From Aerococcaceae bacterium DSM 111022 (GTDB lineage Bacteria > Bacillota > Bacilli > Lactobacillales > Aerococcaceae), in the NCBI GenBank assembly GCA_015863195.1, contig JACBXO010000001.1:186001-250000 (forward strand): a stretch of 64,000 nt of DNA. The letters are read 5' to 3'. How positions within the stretch are numbered: position 1 is the first letter of the stretch; each line of letters opens with the position of its first letter. This document shows, piece by piece, positions 1 through 8,121 of this stretch. The notes beneath the pieces are model-generated. The model saw only the letters and a program-made list of their open reading frames with translations, did no database searches and was not told where the DNA came from. The translations under genes were made by a program, and so were the position numbers.

Positions 1-201
1 CCCATGTACCGGGGCACTGGTCTCAAATTAGTGGGATACGAATAACTATTCCGTCTGCATAGTTATTAAGAGACGATCAGACTCGCGACCATTGATGCAC
101 GTTTATCTGCTAGATGGAAGCCAAATTAAATCGATAAACTATTAGCGTAGATTCGGTTAGTACGAGAGGTTTGGACAGGGGTTCGATTCCCCTCATCTCC
201 A
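1..201 (+). ncRNA. ssrA: tmRNA, 3' part (5' end outside window)
   Basis: The segment ends in a T arm (stem AGGGG/CCCCT, loop TTCGATT, 176-193) followed by the seven acceptor bases CATCTCC and discriminator A at 201, with pseudoknot-like paired stretches upstream. This is the 3' tRNA-like domain of tmRNA, which rescues stalled ribosomes and tags the nascent peptide. The CCA end is not encoded: the next bases are TTA here, and also not CCA at the matching copy near 18386. The tag-coding part and 5' acceptor strand lie before the window. The 3' end has served as an integration site. Confidence 0.85.
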
Positions 202-202
202 T
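189..202. repeat. attL core of tmRNA-integrated island
   Basis: The 14 bases CCCCTCATCTCCAT are repeated exactly at 18373-18386, and the three bases ATA follow after one mismatch in both copies. The left copy completes the tmRNA 3' end, as expected when a tyrosine integrase inserts at tmRNA and restores the gene. A short AGGGGTTC stretch also precedes both copies, with altered spacing. Confidence 0.8.
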
Positions 203-216
203 TATAGCTTTACTAA

Positions 217-258
217 GGTTTCCTAACAGCTTCTAAACGCTGGTAGGAAGCCTTTTTT
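217..258 (+). terminator. Hairpin terminator after tmRNA
   Basis: Arms 217-230 (GGTTTCCTAACAGC) and 239-252 (GCTGGTAGGAAGCC) pair with G-T tolerance and are followed by six T at 253-258. It terminates tmRNA in the present arrangement. It lies inside the island, so the island supplied a replacement terminator. Confidence 0.8.
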
Positions 259-290
259 AATTTCTGAACTTTGCTTTGAATTGCTATAAA

Positions 291-345
291 CCATTACCAA
301 CCATTACCATTTCCATTACCACTCCAAAATTGGTAATGGTTTTTC
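291..345. repeat. CCATTACC repeats near attL
   Basis: Three direct copies of CCATTACC start at 291, 301 and 313, with an inverted copy GGTAATGG at 332-339. The last pair forms a hairpin followed by T residues. Two further direct copies lie near attR (18313 and 18325). Short direct repeats just inside both ends of a tyrosine-integrase element are typical arm-type binding sites. That role is inferred; the repeats themselves are plain. Confidence 0.6.
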
Positions 346-346
346 T

Positions 347-724
347 CTATGGGTAGATTACTTTAAGGTCAAAACCATTTTTAAAATAGGTCAGAGCAAA
401 GGTTACTATTAGTATAGTAATATAAACTATTATTTTGTATGTGTGAGGTATTAAAACTGCTATCAACCAAAACGAAATAAATAGCAATGGATAATAAATA
501 CGAAACCACGATGAATTCGTAATTTCAATGACTTGACCTTCTTTAACAACCAATTCGTTACTGTGGACACCCCCTTGGGTTACATGAATCTTTGCTGTGT
601 CACTAGGTAGTTCAAGATCAATTTGTTGATTTTGTTTAATTCTAGCTACTTTTTCGTCATTGATATAGATATTGATTTTACTTAGACTCCCTGAGAACCC
701 TGTGTTTCGTTTTATACTGAGCAA
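347..724 (-). CDS. Hypothetical membrane protein with PEGA-like N-terminal part
   Basis: 125 residues, family not recognised. Residues 1-70 are rich in predicted beta strand with a carrier-like pattern (INIYINDEKVARI, then IDLELPSDTAKIHV) resembling PEGA or carboxypeptidase-like beta domains. Two hydrophobic segments follow at about 76-93 and 95-112, and a short polar tail ends the protein. A TTG start at 724 is chosen because AGGAGG lies seven bases upstream. Almost identical hairpins (313-345 and 757-790) flank the gene like a cassette. It is probably a small membrane-anchored protein facing outward; function unknown. Confidence 0.5.
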   Translation of the reverse strand: MLSIKRNTGFSGSLSKINIYINDEKVARIKQNQQIDLELPSDTAKIHVTQGGVHSNELVVKEGQVIEITNSSWFRIYYPLLFISFWLIAVLIPHTYKIIVYITILIVTFALTYFKNGFDLKVIYP

Positions 725-756
725 AATATGACCTCCTATAATTTTAATTTACATCG

Positions 757-790
757 CCATTACCACTCGGAAAATGGTAATGGTTTTTTT
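757..790 (+). repeat. Second copy of CCATTACC/GGTAATGG hairpin
   Basis: CCATTACC at 757-764 pairs with GGTAATGG at 776-783, followed by seven T. Sequence and spacing closely match the hairpin at 313-345. It has the form of an intrinsic terminator on the plus strand, although the neighbouring genes run on the minus strand. Confidence 0.6.
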
Positions 791-880
791 AGAAACAAAT
801 AAATAGGGCTTCTATTAGTATAGAAACATAAATTTTAATACTTATCATATTATCTATATTTAGAATTTCTATTTGCACTT

Positions 881-1390
881 CTATAAGTCATTTAACCATT
901 GATCATCCCACTGAAAGTATGGATTGTTCCTTTCTTTATTAAAAAGGATATCTTTAGGATAAGGTAAAGCAAGTTCTGGCATACTTTCTTGGCTAAAGAA
1001 CTGTAATTCCACAGTTTCTTCATCATTAGGAAGAAGTTCGCCTTTTTTAATCACACATTCAAATAAGAAAATGTTATATTCCACTTTATCCCCATTAGGG
1101 TATTGATAGCGATATTCTTTCCCTCCAAAAACACCTAATAACTTTTGCGGGGTAATAAATAGGCCAGTCTCTTCCCATACTTCACGAACAATGGCTTCAG
1201 CCGGAGCTTCCCCAGGCTCAATTGCACCAGCAGGTAAACTCCATTTTTCACCGTTTCCTTTATTTTGTAGCAGGATTTCTTCATGGTCATTTCGTATAAT
1301 TGTTGCTACACTTGGAATAAAAATTAACTCGTTACCAACTTTTTTTCGAAGCCTTTTATAAAAATTTGACATTCCCATAGTCCTAATCAC
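881..1390 (-). CDS. Nudix hydrolase
   Basis: 169 residues. A complete Nudix box spans residues 55-77 (GAIEPGE, seven residues, then REVWEETGL), so the metal-binding REXXEE core is intact. Nudix enzymes cleave nucleoside diphosphates linked to another group; the substrate cannot be told from sequence. The start is uncertain: GTG at 1390 sits directly against the AAGGGG ribosome site, while ATG at 1378 (MGMSNF) is better spaced. It lies six bases downstream of the integrase fragment on the same strand. Island cargo, probably nucleotide sanitation. Confidence 0.85.
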   Translation of the reverse strand: MIRTMGMSNFYKRLRKKVGNELIFIPSVATIIRNDHEEILLQNKGNGEKWSLPAGAIEPGEAPAEAIVREVWEETGLFITPQKLLGVFGGKEYRYQYPNGDKVEYNIFLFECVIKKGELLPNDEETVELQFFSQESMPELALPYPKDILFNKERNNPYFQWDDQWLNDL

Positions 1391-1395
1391 CCCTT

Positions 1396-1782
1396 TTAAT
1401 TTTCCATGAACTTCGCAAATTTATCTGCTGTATCTTTCTTTTCTTCTTTTGTGACATGAGCGTAGATATTCATTGTTGTTTGAATATCTGTGTGTCCTAG
1501 GGGAGCCTGAACATCTTTTATCGAAGCTCCCATAGAGAAGAGGATGCTACAATGCGTGTGTCGCAACCCATGAACTGTAATTCTTTTAAGTCCATTACGC
1601 TTTTGTACATTTCTCATACGATCATTAGGTACATTAATCGAATAGAAATTATTTCTAGTGTTCGAAAAAACAAGCTGATCAGGTGAATTTGTATTAAAAC
1701 CGAGTTTCAGCATGAATTGAGCCTGATACATCCTCCACTGTTTTAACAGCTTCATCATTATTAATCTGTTAATTATCTGCAC
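1396..1782 (-). pseudogene. Tyrosine integrase, C-terminal fragment
   Basis: 128 residues matching only the C-terminal catalytic part of a phage-type tyrosine recombinase. The motif HGLRHTH, then LGH, then the tyrosine in MNIYAHVT supply three of the catalytic elements. The arm-binding domain, core-binding domain and the first catalytic arginine are missing, since full enzymes of this type have about 380 residues. The first residues (MQIINRLIMMKLLKQW) look like read-in from unrelated sequence. It faces attL, as expected for the enzyme that inserted the island at tmRNA. It is very unlikely to be active alone. Confidence 0.85.
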
Positions 1783-1892
1783 TCATATTACATAGTAAGT
1801 ATATAATACAGAATGAATTTTAAAATAGTACATGTAAAATATTTAGTTGAATTTTTATTGTTCTCGATATACAATAAGTATACAAATAAATA

Positions 1893-2040
1893 GCAAATCT
1901 TATTAAGAGCGAGTGGAGGGATTTAGCCCTATGAAACTCCAGCAACCGGTCAATGTACACGGTGCTAAATCTAACGGCAATAGCCGAAAAATAAGTCAAT
2001 TCCTGTAGCATGACTTATTTTAAAGTGATGCTTTTTTATT
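1893..2040 (+). promoter_or_regulatory. SAM-I (S-box) riboswitch
   Basis: The conserved S-box elements occur in order: CTTATTAAGAG, GTGGAGGGA, GCCC-TA-TGAAAC, GCAACC, GGTGCTAA, and a closing AAAATAAG at about 1988-1995 that pairs with the CTTATT start to form P1. An overlapping hairpin (AATAAGTCA with TGACTTATT, 1990-2019) and a T-rich stretch at 2031-2037 form the off-state terminator. S-box RNAs bind S-adenosylmethionine and shut down methionine and cysteine genes. Here the only ORF downstream encodes 60 residues, so the original regulated gene appears to have been lost. Confidence 0.88.
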
Positions 2041-2072
2041 TGAAGGAAATAAATAAGGGAGTTGTATAGTAA

Positions 2073-2255
2073 ATGGATAAAGACTTATTGATTTTAAAGG
2101 AGAAAATCCTAGCGAGGAAAAAAGAATGGGAAGATGCGAAAGACCCAGCCCACGTGACATCTATCTTTGTTTGTAATCGTCGAATCCAAAAGCTCGATGA
2201 AGCATTGAAACTGCTTGCGGATCTTGAGTGGATTGATAACTACTCTAGGATGTAA
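2073..2255 (+). CDS. Small hypothetical protein behind the SAM riboswitch
   Basis: 60 residues, charged and helical (MDKDLLILKEKILARKKEW), without membrane segment or signal peptide; family not recognised. ATG at 2073 is preceded by AAGGGAG about 12 bases upstream. A strong terminator follows at 2258-2294, so the riboswitch controls a transcript containing only this ORF. It could be a genuine small protein under methionine control or a coding scrap captured behind an orphan leader. A single CXXX cysteine (VCNRR) is the only notable residue. Confidence 0.5.
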   Translation: MDKDLLILKEKILARKKEWEDAKDPAHVTSIFVCNRRIQKLDEALKLLADLEWIDNYSRM

Positions 2256-2257
2256 AA

Positions 2258-2294
2258 AAACCTCCTAACTTTAAATAAGTTAGGAGGTTTTTGA
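2258..2294 (+). terminator. Intrinsic terminator
   Basis: AACCTCCTAACT (2259-2270) pairs perfectly with AGTTAGGAGGTT (2279-2290), followed by T residues. It ends the riboswitch transcript. Confidence 0.85.
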
Positions 2295-2377
2295 ACGACA
2301 AACTTTGTGTTTTGCATTCAATTGAAAACACATGTTGAACAGATTTAGTAGTAAATATTATTATCGATTTACTTACG

Positions 2378-2587
2378 CTAAAAAGAAATATTGGAGATGG
2401 CTTCTTTATATATATCCAAATAATCAAAACTTGTAAGGATTCCTATTAGAGTATCTGGTGTTAATTCATTGGCATCGTTATTAGTTGATTGGACCAATAG
2501 TACTGGTGATGATTGTGTGTCTGAAGTAATTTCAAGCTCTGAAAGTATATTATATAAAAATTCATCACTGCTAATTATTTTGTAGTG
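2378..2587 (-). pseudogene. CBS-domain-like C-terminal remnant
   Basis: The minus strand carries an open stretch of about 69 codons without a start, beginning after a stop and ending in TAG at 2378-2380. It reads IISSDEFLYNILSELEI, then PVLLVQS, then LIGILTSFDYLDIY. The order 'PVLLV...LIGILTSFD' is the usual end of a CBS domain. The preceding frame (SALSSDTTK) suggests an older frameshift. A degraded piece of an unidentified protein. Confidence 0.4.
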
Positions 2588-2696
2588 TCAGATGATAAGG
2601 CTGAATTTTCTAAAAGGAGAAATAGGAATATAATAGAGATATTTAAGATATGTCAAAGCAAACAAAAGTGGCTGAAAAAACTCATTCTCTAATATA

Positions 2697-2750
2697 AAAA
2701 CCCACCAATTTATTTTCAAAAAATAAATTGGTGGGTTTAGTCTTTTTGTT
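2697..2750. terminator. Bidirectional terminator
   Basis: CCCACCAATTTATTTT (2701-2716) pairs with AAATAAATTGGTGGG (2721-2735). T-rich sequence follows on the plus strand and A-rich sequence precedes it, so it can end the minus-strand malate regulator transcript. Confidence 0.8.
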
Positions 2751-2773
2751 AGGGTCTAATTTTGCCCAGTCCT

Positions 2774-3460
2774 TTAACTTGATATTTTCTTATAGTAATT
2801 CGTGGGCCTGCCGATTGTACCATATCTTTGTTTTACTTCTAAAAAACCTTGCTCCTCTAAATATTGGACATATTTCCTTACAGAAACATGAGACAGCGAG
2901 GTCTTGCCAGCTAAATCATTAATCTTAAAAGGCTGTTCAATTTTATTTATCGTATTTACAATCAGTTGTAACGTTTCTTCAGTTAGTCCTTTATCTAATT
3001 CTTTTCCTCTATTCGTGACCTTTTCTCTATCAGGCCAATAAAATTGATCGATATCGGATTGGTCCAATTTTTTGGAGGGAGATAAGAGCTCTTTTTGATG
3101 TTTGAAACGCAGTAAGCTCTCTTGGAATCGATTGAACTGAAAAGGTTTTAAAATATAATCAATGGCACCATACTGTGAACTTAATGCAATAGCTTCTTGT
3201 TCATTTACTGCAGTAATCATGATAAAGTCAGCTTGATATTCTTTTTCTCTGAGTGTTTTTATCAAATCTAAACCAGATTCATTTTCTAAATGAATGTCAA
3301 TTAACAAAAGGTCATATAAATATTTATTCGTTAATCTCAAAGCATCTTTCCACGATAAAGCAGTGCCGGTCACCTCGAATCCTGGGACTTTTTCAACATA
3401 ACGTTCATTTATCGAAAGCACCATTTTATCATCTTCAACAATTAATACGGAATAAGTCAT
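2774..3460 (-). CDS. maeR: Malate response regulator, CitB/DcuR family
   Basis: 228 residues. The receiver domain spans 1-120 with acidic pair D10/D11, phospho-acceptor D55 (LLLIDIHL), T83 and K105 (ILKPF). The C-terminal half holds a winged helix (KINDLAGKTSLSHVSVRKY) of the kind found in CitB, DcuR and MaeR. In Lactobacillus casei, MaeR activates malate transporter and malic enzyme genes, and the divergent maeP-maeE pair here reproduces that locus. It follows the sensor kinase with a 33-base gap and has a GAAGGAG ribosome site. Name assigned from family plus context. Confidence 0.85.
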   Translation of the reverse strand: MTYSVLIVEDDKMVLSINERYVEKVPGFEVTGTALSWKDALRLTNKYLYDLLLIDIHLENESGLDLIKTLREKEYQADFIMITAVNEQEAIALSSQYGAIDYILKPFQFNRFQESLLRFKHQKELLSPSKKLDQSDIDQFYWPDREKVTNRGKELDKGLTEETLQLIVNTINKIEQPFKINDLAGKTSLSHVSVRKYVQYLEEQGFLEVKQRYGTIGRPTNYYKKISS

Positions 3461-3493
3461 TCATCATTCTCCTTCAAATACCAATACTCATAA

Positions 3494-5014
3494 TCAGTCA
3501 AATATAGTTTTATTCGATTGCTGATAAGATGTTTCGAATGTTAAAGACAACCAATTATGACCTGATTCTTTAATGTATTCTTTTCGTGGAGAAACTTTTA
3601 ATTTTTCATACAATGTTATTATGTTTCCCCGAATCTGATAAGACGTACGAATCATATCACCAAAATAGCCTAAGTTTAGATGGACTTCTGCAATTTGATT
3701 TTCATTTAAAAGTAAGTTATTTATAAAATCAATTGCATGTATCCAAGATTGAGTAGCATTCAAGTCCTCCGTTGTTGGAATATCTGGATAGATTTCTATC
3801 GTTAATTGTAACTGATTTTCTGAAAACTTTCGACGTTCTCCTATCAAGAATCCCGCTATAGCTGGATTATGGACTAAATAAGCAACTCTTTTAGAAAACT
3901 CCTGCTCAGGTTCGATTAAATCTTCTAAGTAAGTCTTCAATTCATCATACTCCTCTAAGTCTGTTAATCCATATATAACATGTAATTTGTTTAAGAAATC
4001 ATGTTGCTGAGCTTCAAGCGTATAGGCATATTCAGATGTTGAATATAATTGACTGGTCAACATATGCAGTTCAGTTGCGTCTCTTAAAGTATATAAATTC
4101 CCTACCAAGCTTTGATCAACTATAATAGGCGCAAATGAAACAAGGTATTCTTGATTTTTATATTCATAAATTGCATCTCTGCGTTCAGAGAAATCGGAGT
4201 TTTTATTATCATCAAATATAAAAGGTAGCGCCTCAGATATCTGTTGACTCTCTTCTTCGTTATTGGGTAATTCGAATCTTTTTTTTGCTTCTTGGCTAGC
4301 TAATATAATCTCATGGTTTTCGTTTGTTACAAAGATAGCATCTTTCGCATAGTCAATCATGGAATTACGTTCTTCTAAGACGCGTGCAATTTCATGTGGT
4401 TCCATATCAAGCATTTGTCTTTTTAATGAGTATGCAACTAATGCAGCTAAACTAATTCCTAAAAGAGTACTGATGCCAAAAGCAAGAGATAAAGAATGGA
4501 TATTTTTTTGCATAATTTGTTCTAAACTTTCAATAGTTAACCCTAATGAGACGGCACCGATAATTTTTTCATTATTATAAACCGGTACAAATGCTCTTAA
4601 AGATTGACCAAGAGTTCCATCGCCAATAGAGGTATATTCTTCACCATTAAGTGCATTGTATTGATCATTCCCTTGAAAATGATGATAAATTAAATCTGAA
4701 TCAGGATGGGTTAAACGAATGCTTTCTTTTGTCATAACGACAGTATAATCTAAATCAAAATTTTTATTAAAGGTATTCGCATTGTGTATTAGTTCTTGAT
4801 TCGTTGTTTTTGTCTGAGCAGCTTCTATTACTTCTTCGTTCTTTGCAAATTGCCGAGCTAACATTAATAAATTTTCTTCTTCATTCTCTTGTGTCGTATT
4901 TGACATTTGAGCGGTTAAAAAAACATATAAGACAATTAACGTAGTCAAAATGCTGATCAAAACAATTAAAATGAGTTTAAAAAGTAAACGTTGTTTCTCC
5001 CAGAAATTCCTCAT
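3494..5014 (-). CDS. maeK: Malate sensor kinase, CitA/DcuS type, degenerate ATPase domain
   Basis: 506 residues. Transmembrane helices at about 12-34 and 173-195 enclose an extracytoplasmic ligand domain. A cytoplasmic PAS region follows at about 210-320, then the histidine region QQHDFLNKLHVI (His near residue 338). The C-terminal 150 residues are the right place and length for the ATP-binding domain, but the expected N box (DNAxxA), the DNG box and the glycine-rich GLGL box cannot be found; instead one reads IHAIDFINNLLL. Either the domain has diverged beyond eye recognition or autophosphorylation is lost. It is the partner of the adjacent regulator, sensing malate or a related dicarboxylate. 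Confidence 0.8.
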   Translation of the reverse strand: MRNFWEKQRLLFKLILIVLISILTTLIVLYVFLTAQMSNTTQENEEENLLMLARQFAKNEEVIEAAQTKTTNQELIHNANTFNKNFDLDYTVVMTKESIRLTHPDSDLIYHHFQGNDQYNALNGEEYTSIGDGTLGQSLRAFVPVYNNEKIIGAVSLGLTIESLEQIMQKNIHSLSLAFGISTLLGISLAALVAYSLKRQMLDMEPHEIARVLEERNSMIDYAKDAIFVTNENHEIILASQEAKKRFELPNNEEESQQISEALPFIFDDNKNSDFSERRDAIYEYKNQEYLVSFAPIIVDQSLVGNLYTLRDATELHMLTSQLYSTSEYAYTLEAQQHDFLNKLHVIYGLTDLEEYDELKTYLEDLIEPEQEFSKRVAYLVHNPAIAGFLIGERRKFSENQLQLTIEIYPDIPTTEDLNATQSWIHAIDFINNLLLNENQIAEVHLNLGYFGDMIRTSYQIRGNIITLYEKLKVSPRKEYIKESGHNWLSLTFETSYQQSNKTIFD

Positions 5015-5083
5015 TCGCTACCTTCTTTCATATATTATTTCCTGTACTTTATATCTTAACACTTAAAATACTTTTTTTAACAC

Positions 5084-5100
5084 TTTAATAAGTTAAATAA
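5084..5100 (-). promoter_or_regulatory. Probable MaeR-binding direct repeats
   Basis: On the minus strand TTATTTAA (5100-5093) and TTATTAAA (5091-5084) are direct repeats nine bases apart. As I recall, MaeR of Lactobacillus casei binds direct repeats of TTATT(A/T)AA, and both copies fit. They lie in the 157-base gap between divergent maeK and maeP, the expected place. The role is inferred from that published consensus. Confidence 0.55.
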
Positions 5101-5171
5101 TATTGTGGAAAACCTTTTCTACAATTAATATGTAAATGGTTACAAAATAAAAAAGAAATAGGAGGTTAAAC

Positions 5172-6503
5172 ATGTCAGAACAACAGAAAGCTATTGTGCA
5201 GGTGCAATCGGAAAAAAGTCTTTGGATCAAGTTAAAAGAAATTAAAATTGGTGTCGTAAGTTTGCCAGTTTATATTGCTTTTTCTGTTATCGTTTTTATC
5301 GCTATGTATGCAGAAGCCATACCGGTAGATATGATGGGTGGTCTTGGAATCATTATAGCATTTGGCTGGTTACTTGGAACAATCGGGAATACAATACCAG
5401 GGTTAAATAAGTTTGGTGGATCAACCATTCTTGCCATGCTTGTTCCAGCAACATTAGTTTTATTTAATTTAATTCCTCAAAATTCATTGGATGCCGTCAA
5501 CATGTTGATGAGTGAAGCAAACTTCTTAGATTTATATGTTTTTGCCCTCGTCTCAGGTAGTATTTTGGGAATGAATCGAAATATACTAGTAAAAGGATTC
5601 GCTCGGATGGTTTTACCTATGATGGCAGGATTCATTTTAGCACTAATCATTCCTTCGACAATAGGCTGGGCTTTAGGTTTAGGGTTTACAGATACGTTAT
5701 TTTATATTGTGACACCCGCTATGGCTGGAGGAATGGGTGGAGGAGTTCTACCTTTAGGTTTGGGTTACAGTGCAATAACAGGAGCAGATTATGGCGAATT
5801 AATTGCTATCTTAGCACCTGCCTCTATTTTATCAAACTTCTTTGCAATAGTTGGAGCTGCTGTTTTTAATCGAATAGGAGAAAAAAAGTCTCATTTAACT
5901 GGTAATGGAACATTGATTAAATCAGATGAATCAATTAATTTGAGCGAAGATAATGAGAAGTTAGAATTACCAGTAAGTTATGGACTATTAGGTACAGGTC
6001 TATATCTTTTAGTTACATTATATATAGCAGGCACTTTCTTTGAAGGGATTATTGGATTACCCGCTGCAGTTATTATCATTTTTACAGTAACTGTATTAAA
6101 GTATTTTCAAGTTTTACCAAGTAGGGTCGAAGCCGGAGCCAAACAATTTAACAGTCTCATTTCAACGAACTTTACACTACCATTAATGGTAGGTCTTGGA
6201 ATCATTTACCTAACATTAGAAGATGTCATTGCTATGCTTTCTTGGCAGTATCTCATTGTCCTTTTATCTGTAGTTATTACATTAGGATTAACGGGATATT
6301 TTATATCACGATTCGTAAATATGTACCCTGTTGATAGCGCCATTATTTCATTGAATCAAGCAGCTATGGGCGGAACAGGGAATGTTGCCGTTCTATCAAC
6401 TTCGAATCGTCAAGAATTAATGCCATTTGCTCAAGTGGCGACACGTATTGGTGGAGCGATCACAATTAGTTTAATGATTACTGCTATGCGTTTGTTAGGA
6501 TAA
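5172..6503 (+). CDS. maeP: Malate transporter, 2-hydroxycarboxylate (CitS/MaeN) family
   Basis: 443 residues, about 11 hydrophobic segments. The two signature glycine loops of the 2HCT family are present: AGGMGGGVLPLG near residue 188 and MGGTGNVAVLS near residue 398. These transporters take up malate or citrate with cations or by exchange across the cytoplasmic membrane. The next gene encodes malic enzyme and the divergent pair is a CitA/CitB-type two-component system, which points to malate over citrate. AGGAGG lies eight bases before the ATG. Citrate or lactate exchange cannot be excluded. Confidence 0.85.
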   Translation: MSEQQKAIVQVQSEKSLWIKLKEIKIGVVSLPVYIAFSVIVFIAMYAEAIPVDMMGGLGIIIAFGWLLGTIGNTIPGLNKFGGSTILAMLVPATLVLFNLIPQNSLDAVNMLMSEANFLDLYVFALVSGSILGMNRNILVKGFARMVLPMMAGFILALIIPSTIGWALGLGFTDTLFYIVTPAMAGGMGGGVLPLGLGYSAITGADYGELIAILAPASILSNFFAIVGAAVFNRIGEKKSHLTGNGTLIKSDESINLSEDNEKLELPVSYGLLGTGLYLLVTLYIAGTFFEGIIGLPAAVIIIFTVTVLKYFQVLPSRVEAGAKQFNSLISTNFTLPLMVGLGIIYLTLEDVIAMLSWQYLIVLLSVVITLGLTGYFISRFVNMYPVDSAIISLNQAAMGGTGNVAVLSTSNRQELMPFAQVATRIGGAITISLMITAMRLLG

Positions 6504-6539
6504 TTAATAGTAAATAATAAATTAAAAGGAGAATACAAA

Positions 6540-7691
6540 ATGGTTGATGTAAAACAAAAAGCATTAGAAATCAGTGAAGAAAAAGCAGGTAAAATTGAGG
6601 TCGTCTCAACAATCCCAATTAATAATATGGAAGAGTTATCCGTTGCTTATACGCCAGGAGTTGCGGCAGTTAGCTCACAAATTGCAGAAAATAAAGAAGA
6701 CGTTTATAAATATACATCAAAAAGAAATCTAGTCGCGGTTGTAACGGATGGATCAGCAGTTTTAGGCCTTGGAAATATCGGTCCAGAAGCAGCTATCCCA
6801 GTTATGGAAGGTAAAGCTGCACTATTCAAGCGTTTCGCAAATGTAAATGCTGTACCGATTTCTTTAAATACTCAAGATGTGGATGAAATTGTCTCACATA
6901 TCCAAGCTATATCACCCTCATTTGGTGGAATTAATCTAGAAGACATCTCAGCACCTCGTTGCTTTGAGATTGAAAAAAGGTTAAAAGAAACTCTTGATAT
7001 ACCTGTCTTCCATGATGATCAGCACGGTACAGGAATTGTGGTGTTGGCCGCATTATACAATGCACTAAAATTAGCTAATAAAAAAATCGACGAAGTTCGA
7101 GTCGTTGTAAACGGAGCCGGAGCAGCAGGAATCGCCATTTCAAAACGATTATTATCTGCAGGTGTTAAAGATTTACTTGTAGTTGATGTAGATGGTATTC
7201 TTTCTAGCGACGACCCTAATTTGGATGAACGCCATAAAGATATTGCGGGATTAACTAACCAACAAAATCTAAAGGGAACATTAGAGGATGCAGTAAAAGG
7301 AGCAGACGTATTTGTCGGAGTTTCAGCACCAAATGTTCTGAAAAAAGAATGGGTTTCAACAATGAACGAGAAATCTATCGTATTCGCTATGGCTAATCCT
7401 GAGCCTGAAATTCTACCAAATGAAGCAAAAGAAGCGGGAGCATTTATTGTCGCAACCGGACGAAGTGATTTCCCAAATCAAATTAATAACGTTCTAGCAT
7501 TCCCTGGAATTTTCCGTGGTGCTTTAGATGCACGTGCTACAGATATTACCGATGAAATGCAAATTGCAGCAGCAAAAGGAATCGCTAATGTATTGTCAGA
7601 AGATGAGTTATCACCCGATAATATTATCCCAGATGTCTTTAATCCTGGGGTAGCAGAAGCAGTAGCTAGAAGTGTAACAGATGCTGTCTAA
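6540..7691 (+). CDS. maeE: NAD-dependent malic enzyme
   Basis: 383 residues, the usual length for the short bacterial malic enzymes. Visible motifs are YTPGVA with the catalytic tyrosine near 37, [15 protein letters not shown], the catalytic-lysine stretch [10 protein letters not shown] near 89-98, metal ligands in [14 protein letters not shown] and [10 protein letters not shown], and a Rossmann GAGAAG near 193. It oxidatively decarboxylates malate to pyruvate and carbon dioxide in the cytoplasm. It lies 36 bases behind the transporter with AAAAGGAG upstream, so maeP-maeE form one operon that lets the cell use malate as carbon source. No close terminator is obvious. Confidence 0.9.
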   Translation: MVDVKQKALEISEEKAGKIEVVSTIPINNMEELSVAYTPGVAAVSSQIAENKEDVYKYTSKRNLVAVVTDGSAVLGLGNIGPEAAIPVMEGKAALFKRFANVNAVPISLNTQDVDEIVSHIQAISPSFGGINLEDISAPRCFEIEKRLKETLDIPVFHDDQHGTGIVVLAALYNALKLANKKIDEVRVVVNGAGAAGIAISKRLLSAGVKDLLVVDVDGILSSDDPNLDERHKDIAGLTNQQNLKGTLEDAVKGADVFVGVSAPNVLKKEWVSTMNEKSIVFAMANPEPEILPNEAKEAGAFIVATGRSDFPNQINNVLAFPGIFRGALDARATDITDEMQIAAAKGIANVLSEDELSPDNIIPDVFNPGVAEAVARSVTDAV

Positions 7692-7790
7692 TAATTAATC
7701 ATATAAAAGATGCGGTATTGAATTGCATATTAATGAAAAAACAATTTCACCTCAACGGATTTTGTGGGACATATCGTTGAGTCTGAATAG

Positions 7791-7958
7791 ATGGTAGGTC
7801 TATTAGTATTTCTAACTAGTAATCTTGCTTCATCTGTTTCAGGAGTATGACTTGATGTTGACTACGGTCAAAAGAATCAAGCAACAGCAGAAATTAGAGG
7901 ATCAGAAGAGCTTTCAAAGCTAGTGGCAAGCGCGCAATTCTTAAAAGAACAAATTTAA
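7791..7958 (+). pseudogene. Short-chain dehydrogenase, C-terminal scrap
   Basis: A frame reads MVGLLVFLTSNLASSVSGV, then an in-frame TGA at 7848-7850, then LDVDYGQKNQATAEIRG and on to TAA at 7956. 'VFLTSNLASSVSG-LDVD' is the usual end of a short-chain dehydrogenase (FLASD...TG...DGG). The body of the enzyme is absent and a stop interrupts it, so this is debris. It is not closely related in sequence to the similar scrap at 21702-21803. Confidence 0.4.
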
Positions 7959-7990
7959 AATTGAGCATTTAATCGGTAAAAACAATAAAT

Positions 7991-8101
7991 AACACCCCCA
8001 CCATCGAAAACGGAAGTGGTTCGAATGCCTCGAGCGGAATACGCGTAGCGGATGAAGTCGCAAGGCAGGCGAAATACTGGAGATGAGATGGTGGGGGTGT
8101 T
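7991..8101. repeat. 15-bp perfect inverted repeat with 81-bp loop
   Basis: AACACCCCCACCATC at 7991-8005 is matched exactly by its complement at 8087-8101. The enclosed 81 bases contain shorter self-complementary stretches (for example near CGAGCG and CGTAGCG). The outer stem plus TT could act as a long terminator, or the unit could be a small non-autonomous insertion. No target duplication was recognised. Confidence 0.6.
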
Positions 8102-8121
8102 TTGGATTTGACTATATTTCT

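Noticed and set aside
1820-2011. Minus-strand ORF across the SAM riboswitch
   Set aside because: It is antisense to highly conserved RNA elements and has no ribosome site.
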